Source: an uncultured Prevotella sp. (GTDB taxonomy: Bacteria; Bacteroidota; Bacteroidia; Bacteroidales; Bacteroidaceae). Taken from it: a DNA stretch of 32,483 nt. Under the pieces are notes generated by a model. The model was not told the origin of the DNA and did no database searches. It worked only from the letters and a program-made list of their open reading frames with translations. Positions 16,874 to 24,805 of the stretch are shown here, piece after piece (the stretch's first letter is position 1; each line of letters begins with the position of its first letter). Where the stretch lies: contig USHV01000032.1 in the NCBI GenBank assembly GCA_900554695.1, positions 1 to 32,483 on the forward strand, read 5' to 3'. Position numbers and translations under genes: made by a program.

Positions 16874-18067
16874 TCAGGCTCTGTCCTCCTTCAGTCTCTC
16901 GGCCATGTCGCGTCCCAGCTGTTCGCAGGCAGCGGTCGTCTCGGCGTTGAGGCTCTGGCAGATGTCCACCGGAGTGCCCACCGGCTCGAAGTGCAGATGG
17001 TGCTCGTTCCATTCGCCTATCTTGGTTACGGCCTTGCTTGCCCAGCCGTGATTGCCGAACCAACCCAGGTAGTGATTCTTTATGTCGCGTCCTGCTAGCT
17101 CAGAGAGCAGCACGTCCATCTCGTGGTAGAGGCCCGTGTTGTAGGTCGGTGCGCCCACGATGAGAGCGCGGTAGCGGAACACGTCGGCTATGATATAAGA
17201 GTGGTGGGTCTTCGACACGTTGTACATCACTATGTTCTTTATGCCGGCCTCGCTCGCTGCGCTGGCTATTACCTCTGCCGCACGCTCGGTGTTGCCGTAC
17301 ATTGTGCCGTAGCACAGTACTATGCCCTCGTCGGTGTCGTATCTGCTCATGCGGTCGTACATGCCCGTCACCTTGCCGATATGCTCGTGCCATACGGGTC
17401 CGTGTGTGGCGCAGATGAACTTGATGTCGGCGCCTGACAGCTTCTTCATGGCGTTCTGCACGGGTATGCCGTACTTGCCTACGATGTTGCTGTAGTAGCG
17501 CACCATCTCAGGCCAGAAGCCGTCGCAGTTTATCTGTGCGTCTATCACGCCGCCGTTGAGTGCTCCGAAGCATCCGAAGGCGTCGCCCGAGAACAGCACT
17601 CCGGCCGTGGTGTCGAGCGTCATCATTGTCTCAGGCCAGTGAACCATAGGCGTGAGCACGAACTTCAGCGTGTGGCTGCCGAGGCTCAGCGTGTCGCCGT
17701 TCTTTATTTCCATTGTGTTGTCGGCGATGCCGTAGAAGCCCTTCAACAGGTTGAATGTCTTCTTGTTGCCTATCACCTTGACCTCAGGATAATATTTTCT
17801 GAGCAGTGCTATTGAGCCGCTGTGGTCGGGCTCCATGTGGTTCACCACGAGATAGTCCACGTGGCGGTCGCCCAGCACGGCGCGTATGTTCTCGATGAAC
17901 TGGCTGAAGAAACCCACCTCGACGGTGTCTATGAGGCACACCTTCTCGTCGTCGATGAGATAAGAGTTGTATGACACTCCTGCCGGCAGCGGCCACAGAC
18001 CCTCGAAGAGGTGCTTGTTGCGGTCGTTCACGCCAACATAGTAGATGTTGTTTGTAATTGCTTTCAT
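16874..18067 (-). CDS. fprA: FprA-family A-type flavoprotein (flavodiiron protein)
   Basis: This 397-residue cytoplasmic enzyme belongs to the flavodiiron family, which reduces O2 to water and/or NO to N2O in anaerobes. The N-terminal metallo-beta-lactamase-like domain holds the diiron ligands: the H-x-E-x-D-H motif at His77, Glu79, Asp81 and His82, then probable ligands His143, Asp162 (GDAFGCFG) and His222 (CATHGPVWH). The C-terminal flavodoxin domain begins near 250 with the FMN-phosphate loop YGTMYGNTERAA. There is no rubredoxin or NAD(P)H domain, so a separate electron donor is needed. The gene begins 39 nt after the PfkB gene on the minus strand, suggesting co-transcription. O2 versus NO preference cannot be read from these motifs. 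Confidence 0.95.
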   Translation of the reverse strand: MKAITNNIYYVGVNDRNKHLFEGLWPLPAGVSYNSYLIDDEKVCLIDTVEVGFFSQFIENIRAVLGDRHVDYLVVNHMEPDHSGSIALLRKYYPEVKVIGNKKTFNLLKGFYGIADNTMEIKNGDTLSLGSHTLKFVLTPMVHWPETMMTLDTTAGVLFSGDAFGCFGALNGGVIDAQINCDGFWPEMVRYYSNIVGKYGIPVQNAMKKLSGADIKFICATHGPVWHEHIGKVTGMYDRMSRYDTDEGIVLCYGTMYGNTERAAEVIASAASEAGIKNIVMYNVSKTHHSYIIADVFRYRALIVGAPTYNTGLYHEMDVLLSELAGRDIKNHYLGWFGNHGWASKAVTKIGEWNEHHLHFEPVGTPVDICQSLNAETTAACEQLGRDMAERLKEDRA

Positions 18068-18106
18068 TTGCGTATTGTTGTTTTTGATGTTATTGTCTGT
18101 CTGTTG

Positions 18107-19063
18107 TCAGTCCCCGGACTGCCTCATGCTCATGCCGAACTCACGGCTTATGTTGTTGCCCGTGTGCGTGCAGCAGTCGGCGGCGAACGCTGCGGCACAT
18201 TCCGCAATGCTTTCCCAGCAGATGCCGTCGGCACGGGTCGCCAGGTCGTGGCGGCTTATGCCGTGGCGTATGAGGGCGTATATCATACCCGCGTTGTAGT
18301 TGTCGCCGGCTCCTATTGTGCTCACTGCCTCCACCTGTCTCACGCTGAACGTCATTGGTTCTCCGGTGTCCGTGAACACGTGTGTGGGGCGGTCGCCGTC
18401 GGTACAAACCAATATGCGGCAGTGGCGGGCTATGTGGTCGCGGTAGGCTTCTGCCGGGTCGGACGTCCCGAACACCGTCATGAGGTCCTCCGTACTGGCA
18501 CGCACTATGTCGGCGCGGCTCAGATTCTCGGTCATGTTCTGTATCACGTCGGGCAGGTCGGCCTTGTGTGCCGGGCGGAAATTCATGTCATACACCACCA
18601 TCGCCCCGGCCCTCCGTGCCTCGTCGAGCAGGGGAGCGGTCATGTGGCGCGTGGCGGGACTCACCGCGTGGAACGAGCTGAGCATCAGTATGTCGCCCTC
18701 GTTCATGGGTCGCGGATGCCCGTCGTATGGCAGCGGACGGCTGTCGCGGTAGAATGTGTAGGAAGCGTTGTTTCGGGAATCGAGCACGGCCAGCGATACG
18801 GTTGACTTCATTCCGCAGGCGGTCTTCACCGACGTCACATCCACACCCTCGGCCTCGAGAAAGCTCCGCATGCGCCGTCCGGCGTAGTCGTCGCCCGTAG
18901 CCGACACGAAAGCCGTGCTTATGCCTGCCCTTGCGAGCGACACAATGGTGTTGAGTGCCGAGCCTCCCGGCACCGCGCTGACGGGTGTGTCGTCTTTGAA
19001 AACAATGTCGAGCGTCATTTCGCCCGTTGCCGTTACCCTGCGTCTGTCGTCGTTTGTTGTCAT
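18107..19063 (-). CDS. PfkB-family carbohydrate kinase (fructokinase/ribokinase-like)
   Basis: This 318-residue cytoplasmic kinase phosphorylates a sugar or nucleoside with ATP. The N-terminal PfkB signature GGSALNTIVSLARAG lies near residues 33-47, and the C-terminal ATP/anion-hole motif GAGDNYNAGM (251-260) contains the catalytic base Asp254. Canonical members usually have Ser-Phe where this one has Asn-Tyr, a tolerated change. Its length is typical of fructokinases. The gene is first in a minus-strand run with the flavodiiron gene. The substrate is not certain; fructose is the commonest for this branch in Bacteroidales. The start at 19063 follows a leader of about 85 nt from the predicted promoter. 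Confidence 0.88.
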   Translation of the reverse strand: MTTNDDRRRVTATGEMTLDIVFKDDTPVSAVPGGSALNTIVSLARAGISTAFVSATGDDYAGRRMRSFLEAEGVDVTSVKTACGMKSTVSLAVLDSRNNASYTFYRDSRPLPYDGHPRPMNEGDILMLSSFHAVSPATRHMTAPLLDEARRAGAMVVYDMNFRPAHKADLPDVIQNMTENLSRADIVRASTEDLMTVFGTSDPAEAYRDHIARHCRILVCTDGDRPTHVFTDTGEPMTFSVRQVEAVSTIGAGDNYNAGMIYALIRHGISRHDLATRADGICWESIAECAAAFAADCCTHTGNNISREFGMSMRQSGD

Positions 19064-19153
19064 CTGTCGCTATTTGTTTGCTTTCTGCGTCAGTCGTTGT
19101 CCTGAAGTGTGCGTATGACGTGCGGAAACGTATTGACGCGGAATATCTACGTG

Positions 19154-19194
19154 CAAAGATAAAAATAAAAAACGACAGTTATGCAAATAACTGT
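19154..19194 (-). promoter_or_regulatory. Promoter of the PfkB-flavodiiron unit with overlapping operator-like palindrome
   Basis: On the minus strand TATCTTTG (19161-19154) is a -7 match and TTTG (19187-19184) lies 22 bp upstream. A perfect 8-bp inverted repeat, ACAGTTAT-gcaa-ATAACTGT (19175-19194), covers the -33 region. That is a natural position for a repressor or activator site. Confidence 0.5.
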
Positions 19195-19438
19195 TATGTT
19201 ATATTCCGTGCGGATGCGAAAATTTTGATTCCGCCTTTCTCACTCGTTGCCTGACGGAGTATTCGGGTGGCCGGATGACATTAACGGTTTTAACATGTTT
19301 CAATCTCGTTTTTAACATTTCTCCCGACCATCCCGGCGTGTCTGAAAAATGAACCGAACGCGCGAATTATATAGTTGTCCCTGTTTCGCGATGCCCTTCG
19401 CTTCAGATTGCGTCGCGCTTCCGTCGTACCCGCGTTGC
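19195..19438. other. Non-coding stretch between the PfkB promoter and repeat array 2
   Basis: No credible gene or strong signal was seen. This stretch and the following array form the 729-nt gap 19064-19792. Confidence 0.45.
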
Positions 19439-19548
19439 GAAATGGGCTTTATCGTGTCCTGATATGGCCTGTTTCATCGCCCGATTAAGCCTATATCGGA
19501 GTGCAAAAGAGCCCATATCGCAATGCGAAATGGGCCATATTGCAACAG
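19439..19548. repeat. Five-unit 22-bp palindromic tandem array, copy 2
   Basis: Five units of exactly 22 bp have 15-bp cores at 19439, 19461, 19483, 19505 and 19527: GAAATGGGCTTTATC, GATATGGCCTGTTTC, GATTAAGCCTATATC, AAAAGAGCCCATATC and GAAATGGGCCATATT. Seven-bp spacers separate them: GTGTCCT, ATCGCCC, GGAGTGC, GCAATGC and GCAACAG. The cores are imperfect palindromes of the form GAWAwGGsCywTwTC, and the second core is largely the reverse-complement form. Two further perfect palindromes follow, CTTCCGGAAG at 19551 and ACCTTGCAAGGT at 19578. Confidence 0.8.
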
Positions 19549-19792
19549 ACCTTCCGGAAGACCGTGTCGCGGAATGAACCTTGCAAGGTACTGTTGTCCT
19601 TTTATCCGGCTGATAGTCAGACGGTTATGAAATTGTGCTGCAAATTATCGGAAAATGCCTTGAAAATCGGATGATTTTCTGAAAGATTGTAGTTCTTGAC
19701 GCTGTAAATGTTAAAACGATAGCGCTCCGCACACTTTATGGTTGCTATATGGCAATTATGAAACGTGCGGCTGCGGCGCTGTCTTGTACTGT

Positions 19793-21031
19793 TCATCTTA
19801 TGATGAGTGTCGTCATGAGTTCGGGGGCGAATGTCTCCTGCGCCACCTGCTGTATCATCTGCGGCGTCACCTCGTCGATGTTGCGGAACAGTTGTGCCAC
19901 GTCCTTCTCCCATCCGTAGTGCAGGAAGCTCTTGGCGAAGTCGATGGCGAAGCTCTCACGGCTGTCGCACGCCACGCCTATCTGACCCTTTATCTGTTTC
20001 TTGGCGGCGCGCAGCTGCTTGTCGCTCAGTGGTGTCTGCATCATGTGGTCGAGCTCGCGCCGTATGAGTCGCATGCAGCGGTCAACCTGCCGCGGATCGC
20101 AACCGAAGTAAGCCGCCCACACACCCGTGTCGGAGTAGCTCGCCATTGAGCTTTCCACCGTGTAGACAAGCGCGTGGCGCTCGCGCAAGGTCAGGTTGAG
20201 GCGCGCCGTCATTCCCGGTCCTCCTATTATGTTGTTGAGCAGATAGAGGGCCATGCGCCGGCGGTCGTGTATGTCGTAGGCACGGTTGCCCGTCATCACG
20301 TGCGCCAGATGCGTGTCCATGTTCATCGTCCTCTGTGTGGGGACGTATGGCGGCAGCGGCCTGCGGCGCATGTCGTCGGTGGCAGGCAGGGGCGAGTCCG
20401 GGGCGGGAGAGTCGTGTCCTGCGCGTGCTAGAGCCTTTATCAGACGGTTGAAGTCTATGTCGCCGTAGGCAAAGAATATGGCGTTGTCGGGGCGGTAGAG
20501 GCGCGAGGTGAATCGCAGGGCGTCGGCCGTGGTGTAGGTGCGCAGGCGTTCGGCCTGTCCCAGAATGTTGTGACCGAGCGGATGACCGCTGAACACCATG
20601 TTCTCGAACTCATCGTATATCAGTTCGGCGGGCGAGTCGTTGTAGCTTTCTATCTCCTCGCATATCACCTCCACTTCCTTGTCTATCTCGTTCTGTGGAT
20701 AGGTGCTGTGGAACACTATGTCGGTGAGCAGATCGACGGCACGTGCTATGTGGTCGCGCAGCACGGCGGCATGATACACCGTGTCTTCCTTGCCAGTGAA
20801 GGCGTTCAGGTCGCCGCCCACGCTCTCCAGGCAGTTGAGTATGTGCCATGCGCGGCGCCGTGCGGTGCCCTTGAAGGTGATGTGCTCGCAGAAGTGGGCC
20901 ATGCCTTCCTCTCCCGGTGCCTCGTCGCGGGTGCCGGCGTTGATGGCATAGCCGCAGTAAACCACCGGCGATGCCGACGGCAGATGTATCACGCGCAGCC
21001 CGTCGGCCATTGTATGTGTGTTGTATTTCAT
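19793..21031 (-). CDS. M16-family (insulinase/pitrilysin-type) zinc metallopeptidase
   Basis: This 412-residue peptidase has the inverted zinc motif H-x-x-E-H at His46-Phe-Cys-Glu49-His50. The third ligand is probably Glu125 or Glu126 in VICEEIESY, the normal distance downstream. The second half is the usual non-catalytic M16_C domain with the R/Y region (ALVYTVESSMASY). No signal peptide or membrane segment is evident, so it is probably cytoplasmic. I start at MKYNTHTMADGL (21031), the usual family beginning; an in-frame ATG at 21052 would add seven residues but leave only about 10 nt of leader. It is transcribed divergently from the glycosidase gene. Substrates of these Bacteroidetes M16 enzymes are not readable from sequence. 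Confidence 0.93.
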   Translation of the reverse strand: MKYNTHTMADGLRVIHLPSASPVVYCGYAINAGTRDEAPGEEGMAHFCEHITFKGTARRRAWHILNCLESVGGDLNAFTGKEDTVYHAAVLRDHIARAVDLLTDIVFHSTYPQNEIDKEVEVICEEIESYNDSPAELIYDEFENMVFSGHPLGHNILGQAERLRTYTTADALRFTSRLYRPDNAIFFAYGDIDFNRLIKALARAGHDSPAPDSPLPATDDMRRRPLPPYVPTQRTMNMDTHLAHVMTGNRAYDIHDRRRMALYLLNNIIGGPGMTARLNLTLRERHALVYTVESSMASYSDTGVWAAYFGCDPRQVDRCMRLIRRELDHMMQTPLSDKQLRAAKKQIKGQIGVACDSRESFAIDFAKSFLHYGWEKDVAQLFRNIDEVTPQMIQQVAQETFAPELMTTLIIR

Positions 21032-21068
21032 TTCGTGTCCTTGTGTTGTCATATTTCCAAATAGGTTG

Positions 21069-21126
21069 CAAAATTACTTATTTTAGTCCATACAGTGTCG
21101 TTTTCGGCAATAATTCCTTACTTTTG
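21069..21126. promoter_or_regulatory. Divergent promoters between the M16 and glycosidase genes
   Basis: On the minus strand TAATTTTG (21076-21069) is a -7 match for the peptidase. On the plus strand TACTTTTG (21119-21126) is a -7 match for the glycosidase, 45 nt before its ATG. Neither has an obvious TTTG at the right -33 spacing. Confidence 0.45.
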
Positions 21127-21170
21127 CAATCATATATTGATGATAAACACAAACCTTTTGATTATAACAC

Positions 21171-23027
21171 ATGGACATTAGAAAGATAGTTGCCGTCGTG
21201 GCGGCACTCTTCGTATGGTGCACGGACGTGTCAGCACAGCAGCCTGCGGAGGTTGACGGATATCCGTTGTCCAACTTCGCACTGACGGTGAACGCCTCGC
21301 AGGACGGCGGTTTCTTCGGGCAGATAATGCGCAATCCCAGCCGTATAGGCGAGTGGTTGCAGGATAAGGGCGGCGTGGAGTTCTTTGTCGAGAAGGACGG
21401 AAGGCGCCACAGTTTCTCTGAATTCAGGAAAAAGACGGTGGACCGTGCCTTTCCGTTTGTCCGTAACACCTATCACGGGTCACCGCTCACAAAGACATTG
21501 TTTGCCGTTACGGCCTTCTGTCCGCTGGCAGTGAACGATGCACGCACGTCGGCACTACCGCTGTTGATGGTCGAGATGGAGTGTACCAACACGCGCAGGA
21601 CGGCTGAGACGTTCGATATCGTTGCCGTTCCGGCTGAAGGAATGGCACAGGGCATGTCTGCGGTCAAGGGCAACGGCTATTCGGGTGCGGGCGACGGAAA
21701 GTGTGTGGAGATAACTGCTGATGTGCAAACATCGTGGGATGGCGGTGCACTTCGTATGCACCTGAACCTTGGAGCGAAAGAGAAACGCACAGTGAGAATA
21801 CTGTTGGCGTTTCACGACAATGAATGGGTGAGCGCGCTTGACTATGCTTCGCCTGACATACTTACGGCCTATGGCCGCGCTGTATGGCCGGTTTTGAAAG
21901 ACAAGACCGAAGGTTTCGGTCGTGCCATTCCTGTCACCGGCGACGATGAACTCGACAGTTTTCTGCGCTGGTACATGGTGTCGGGTGTGTCGCTCACCAA
22001 ATGGACGCGCAACGATGAGGTGGTAACTATGGGCTATCGTGAGCTGAACCAGCGCGACAGTTACTGGACCTCGTGGCTCCATCTCGTTATGTTTAAGGAT
22101 CTGGAACGCCGCATGATAGAGGAAAGCATCGCATGGCAGCAGCCGTCTGGCAAGATTCCTACGACCATACTTCCGCTGATAGAGCGAAACGATGATCTCG
22201 ACATCAACGCTTTCTTTATACTCCGCGTGGCGCGTTTCTGGCAGATGTATCATGAGCAGCAGAATCTTCAGAAGTACTGGCCGGCACTGAAAAAGGCGAT
22301 GGAATGGCTCATTTCGCGCGATAAGGAGCACGTGGGCTTGCCCATGCAGGTGTCGTTCTGGGGCGACTGGAAGGACGTCGGCGGCGTGGAAGGCCGCAAG
22401 TATTCGCCCTTTAGTTGCCTCGTCTATATGGCTGCGCTGAAGAAAATGGAACTCATGGCGGAGGTGTGTGGCGACAGCACGGCCGCCGATGAATATGCCG
22501 GAGCTTACGACAGGGCCTTCAGACGTGTGAATATGGACGTGAAGGACGGCGGACTCTGGAATGGCGAATATTATTGTCAGATATGGCGCGACGGCAGTGT
22601 GAACGACCGTTTGCTTCAGGACCAGACCATCGGCATACTGTTCGGTGTGGTGCCCGACGACCGTGCCGCTAAGATTTTCGGGGCTTTGAACGAGCGGAGC
22701 CTCACTCCGTATGGTATTGCGGAGACTTTTCCGTATTACGATGAAAGCTTCGGTTATCCGCCTGCTACCTATCACAACGGTGCCGTGTGGCCGTGGGTGA
22801 GCTTCATGGACTGCTGGGCGAGAGTGAGGACGGGCCGCAGGGATGAGGCTGTGGAGTTGGTGAAACGTGTCGGAAGAGCCGATCTTGTCGATTCGGGCGA
22901 CTGGTCGCCCAACGAGCATATCAACAGTCTGACGGGCGAGAACCTCGGTTTTCACATTCAGGGCTGGAATGCCGGACTCTTCGGGCTGGTGTATTTCGGA
23001 TTGGTGAACACCGGTGTCATCGATTGA
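21171..23027 (+). CDS. Exported (alpha/alpha)6-barrel-type glycoside hydrolase, family not fixed
   Basis: This 618-residue protein has a signal peptide (MDIRKIVAVV, ending VSAQ) and no lipobox, so it is probably periplasmic. The N-terminal part (about 25-230) looks like a beta-sandwich. From about 255 the sequence has the pattern of six-hairpin glycosidases: ELNQRDSYW (about 291-299), PSGKIPT, WGDWKDVGG, and the late YHNGAVWPW near 533-541 shared by GH63/94/116/133-like folds. Polar catalytic candidates include the Arg-Asp near 295 and acidic residues near DWSPNEH, but I cannot name the nucleophile or acid. Substrate is unknown. It stands alone between its own promoter and a terminator, next to a TPR-AraC regulator that might control it. 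Confidence 0.75.
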   Translation: MDIRKIVAVVAALFVWCTDVSAQQPAEVDGYPLSNFALTVNASQDGGFFGQIMRNPSRIGEWLQDKGGVEFFVEKDGRRHSFSEFRKKTVDRAFPFVRNTYHGSPLTKTLFAVTAFCPLAVNDARTSALPLLMVEMECTNTRRTAETFDIVAVPAEGMAQGMSAVKGNGYSGAGDGKCVEITADVQTSWDGGALRMHLNLGAKEKRTVRILLAFHDNEWVSALDYASPDILTAYGRAVWPVLKDKTEGFGRAIPVTGDDELDSFLRWYMVSGVSLTKWTRNDEVVTMGYRELNQRDSYWTSWLHLVMFKDLERRMIEESIAWQQPSGKIPTTILPLIERNDDLDINAFFILRVARFWQMYHEQQNLQKYWPALKKAMEWLISRDKEHVGLPMQVSFWGDWKDVGGVEGRKYSPFSCLVYMAALKKMELMAEVCGDSTAADEYAGAYDRAFRRVNMDVKDGGLWNGEYYCQIWRDGSVNDRLLQDQTIGILFGVVPDDRAAKIFGALNERSLTPYGIAETFPYYDESFGYPPATYHNGAVWPWVSFMDCWARVRTGRRDEAVELVKRVGRADLVDSGDWSPNEHINSLTGENLGFHIQGWNAGLFGLVYFGLVNTGVID

Positions 23028-23036
23028 CAAACGTAT

Positions 23037-23067
23037 GGGCGGACGTCAGTAAGATGTCCGTCCTTTG
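23037..23067 (+). terminator. Terminator hairpin after the glycosidase gene
   Basis: GGGCGGAC (23037-23044) pairs with GTCCGTCC (23056-23063) with one G-T pair around an 11-nt loop, followed by a short TTT. It is a modest intrinsic terminator. Confidence 0.6.
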
Positions 23068-23144
23068 CGTTCCGTGTATATTCCGAAGACATGTATGTCA
23101 GAGGATAATGGCATGTGATGCATTTATTATGAGCTTTTTTTCTT

Positions 23145-23152
23145 ATTTTTGC
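23145..23152 (+). promoter_or_regulatory. Putative -7 element for the TPR-AraC regulator
   Basis: TATTTTTG matches TAnnTTTG and lies 54 nt before the ATG at 23207. No clear TTTG was seen at the usual -33 distance. Confidence 0.45.
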
Positions 23153-23206
23153 AACGTAGGTTTCATCTTTTTGTGTTGCCGGCCAAATCTTTTCCCTTTT
23201 TGAGAT

Positions 23207-24694
23207 ATGACGAGCAGAAAATTTTTATACCTGTGCCTGACACTCATCTTTCATTTTGCCGTGTTCCCGGCTGCTTATGGCGGGGAGGACGGACAGAATG
23301 TTCCGCGTGAGCTGAAGGAGGCAAAGGCCTATCTGCGCAAGAGCGACTACAACAGTGCTCTGTCCAAACTGCTCCTTTATATACAGAAAGAGGAACGCTC
23401 GAAAAACATTGATACGCTCCATCTCATGGACGCTTACTACGACGTGGGCGGCGTCTATTCGGTCTATTCAAACTTCGCTCAGGCTCTCGATGTCTATGAG
23501 AAGGGCTATATGCTAGGTCTGAAGTCGGGCAATGCAGCCATGCAGTTCAAGTTTCTCAACAACATGATAGGCGCCGGATGCAACATCGGCAATGTGGATT
23601 ATGCCTCACGTCTGAACGAGAAGGTGAAGTCGCTGAAGGGCATCTCGCGCGGACAACTGTTGTTTTATTATTATTTCAACAAGGGATTTATAGCCGGAAT
23701 TCGCGATGAAATGGGCGAAAAAACGCGCTGGATGAACGAGGCGGTGGCTGTGGTTGACAAATACGGACTGCCGGGAGAGATGAAGATATATCCTTATTCG
23801 GAGGTCTACCAGTGCTACGAGAAGCAGGGCGACCTGCAGAAAGCGCTCGAGGTGTTGCAGAAATACGACTCGCTGGCAAGGCTGAAGGATGAAGTCTATC
23901 TCTACGCCGACTGCTACAAAGGCATGATGCGTGTCTATACTAAACTGGGAAATAAGGAAAAGGCTCTCTACTATCAGAACGAATTTTTCAGATATACCGA
24001 CTCTCTGCTCAATGTGAACGAGTTCTCGCAGATAAAGAACCGGTATCAGATACACGAGAGAAAGCTCGACCAGGAGACAATAGACAATCAGAAACGTACG
24101 ATATTCTATCAGAACACGGCGCTCGCTCTGCTTCTGCTTGTAGTGGTGGTGGCATGCACCGCGGTGGTGATAGTGTGGCGTCAGCGCCGCAAACTGCATG
24201 TGGCTTATGTGGCGTTGTTCGAGCGCAACAGGGAGCTTCTGAATGTTGAGAGCCGCTATCGTGAAATGGCTGAACGACAGAAGACCGACGACAGCGAAAC
24301 CGCGGAGCCGGACGTGCGGCAGGACAAGAACGTGGCGGCGGTGCCTAATTATGAGCAGCTGCTCAAAAGAATAGACACCGTGATGGAGGATGAAGACACT
24401 TTCTGTAGTCCGGATTTCAGTCTGGCTGTGCTCGCAAGGCTCTCGGGATCGAACACCAATTACGTGTCGCAGGTGATAAATACGACATACAACAAGAATT
24501 TCAGGACGTTTGTGAACGAGCGTCGTATAAAGGTTGCGATGAAACGCATGATGGATACCGGACAATACGGGGCTTACAGCATGCAGGGAATAGCCGAAAG
24601 CGTAGGCTACAAATCGGCTTCAAACTTCATCGCCGCGTTCAAGAAAGTCACTGGAATGACGCCGTCTTTATATCAGAAAATGCTCAGAAACTGA
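23207..24694 (+). CDS. Membrane-bound TPR regulator with C-terminal AraC-type DNA-binding domain
   Basis: This 495-residue protein joins a periplasmic sensor to a cytoplasmic AraC-family domain. A signal-like first helix (about 1-25) precedes TPR-like repeats spanning about 35-280 (ALSKLLLYIQK, QALDVYEKGYML, KALEVLQKYD). A membrane segment lies at about 303-325 (ALLLLVVVVACTAVVIVW). A coiled linker follows, then an AraC-type double HTH from about 400 to 495 (LARLSGSNTNYVSQVIN, then IAESVGYKSASNFIAAFKK). This layout is common in Bacteroidetes for sensing an extracytoplasmic signal and acting directly on promoters. The C10 protease unit starts 111 nt downstream and the glycosidase lies upstream, so either could be its target. 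The ligand is unknown. Confidence 0.9.
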   Translation: MTSRKFLYLCLTLIFHFAVFPAAYGGEDGQNVPRELKEAKAYLRKSDYNSALSKLLLYIQKEERSKNIDTLHLMDAYYDVGGVYSVYSNFAQALDVYEKGYMLGLKSGNAAMQFKFLNNMIGAGCNIGNVDYASRLNEKVKSLKGISRGQLLFYYYFNKGFIAGIRDEMGEKTRWMNEAVAVVDKYGLPGEMKIYPYSEVYQCYEKQGDLQKALEVLQKYDSLARLKDEVYLYADCYKGMMRVYTKLGNKEKALYYQNEFFRYTDSLLNVNEFSQIKNRYQIHERKLDQETIDNQKRTIFYQNTALALLLLVVVVACTAVVIVWRQRRKLHVAYVALFERNRELLNVESRYREMAERQKTDDSETAEPDVRQDKNVAAVPNYEQLLKRIDTVMEDEDTFCSPDFSLAVLARLSGSNTNYVSQVINTTYNKNFRTFVNERRIKVAMKRMMDTGQYGAYSMQGIAESVGYKSASNFIAAFKKVTGMTPSLYQKMLRN

Positions 24695-24720
24695 GTGTTC
24701 TGATTTTTGATTTATGAATT

Positions 24721-24775
24721 AGAAAACATTGTTTTCTTACCTTTTGTTAGTTTTTAAGGCTTTTTCCTATTTTTG
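24721..24775 (+). promoter_or_regulatory. Promoter and upstream palindrome for the protease-adhesin unit
   Basis: TTTTG ending at 24746 and TATTTTTG at 24768-24775 are 21 bp apart, a good Bacteroidetes promoter. Just upstream is a perfect inverted repeat, AGAAAAC-att-GTTTTCT (24721-24737). It could be a regulator site, for instance for the AraC-type protein encoded immediately before, or a weak terminator of that gene. Confidence 0.55.
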
Positions 24776-24805
24776 TAGTCGCGAAAACCAAATAAATATG
24801 TCATT

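Noticed and set aside
19439..19548. CRISPR array interpretation of the 22-bp repeats
   Set aside because: Spacers are only 7 bp, the cores are too variable, and no cas genes are present.
21555..23030. A 491-codon open frame antisense to the glycosidase gene
   Set aside because: The plus-strand gene has a signal peptide, family motifs, promoter and terminator; the antisense frame has none.
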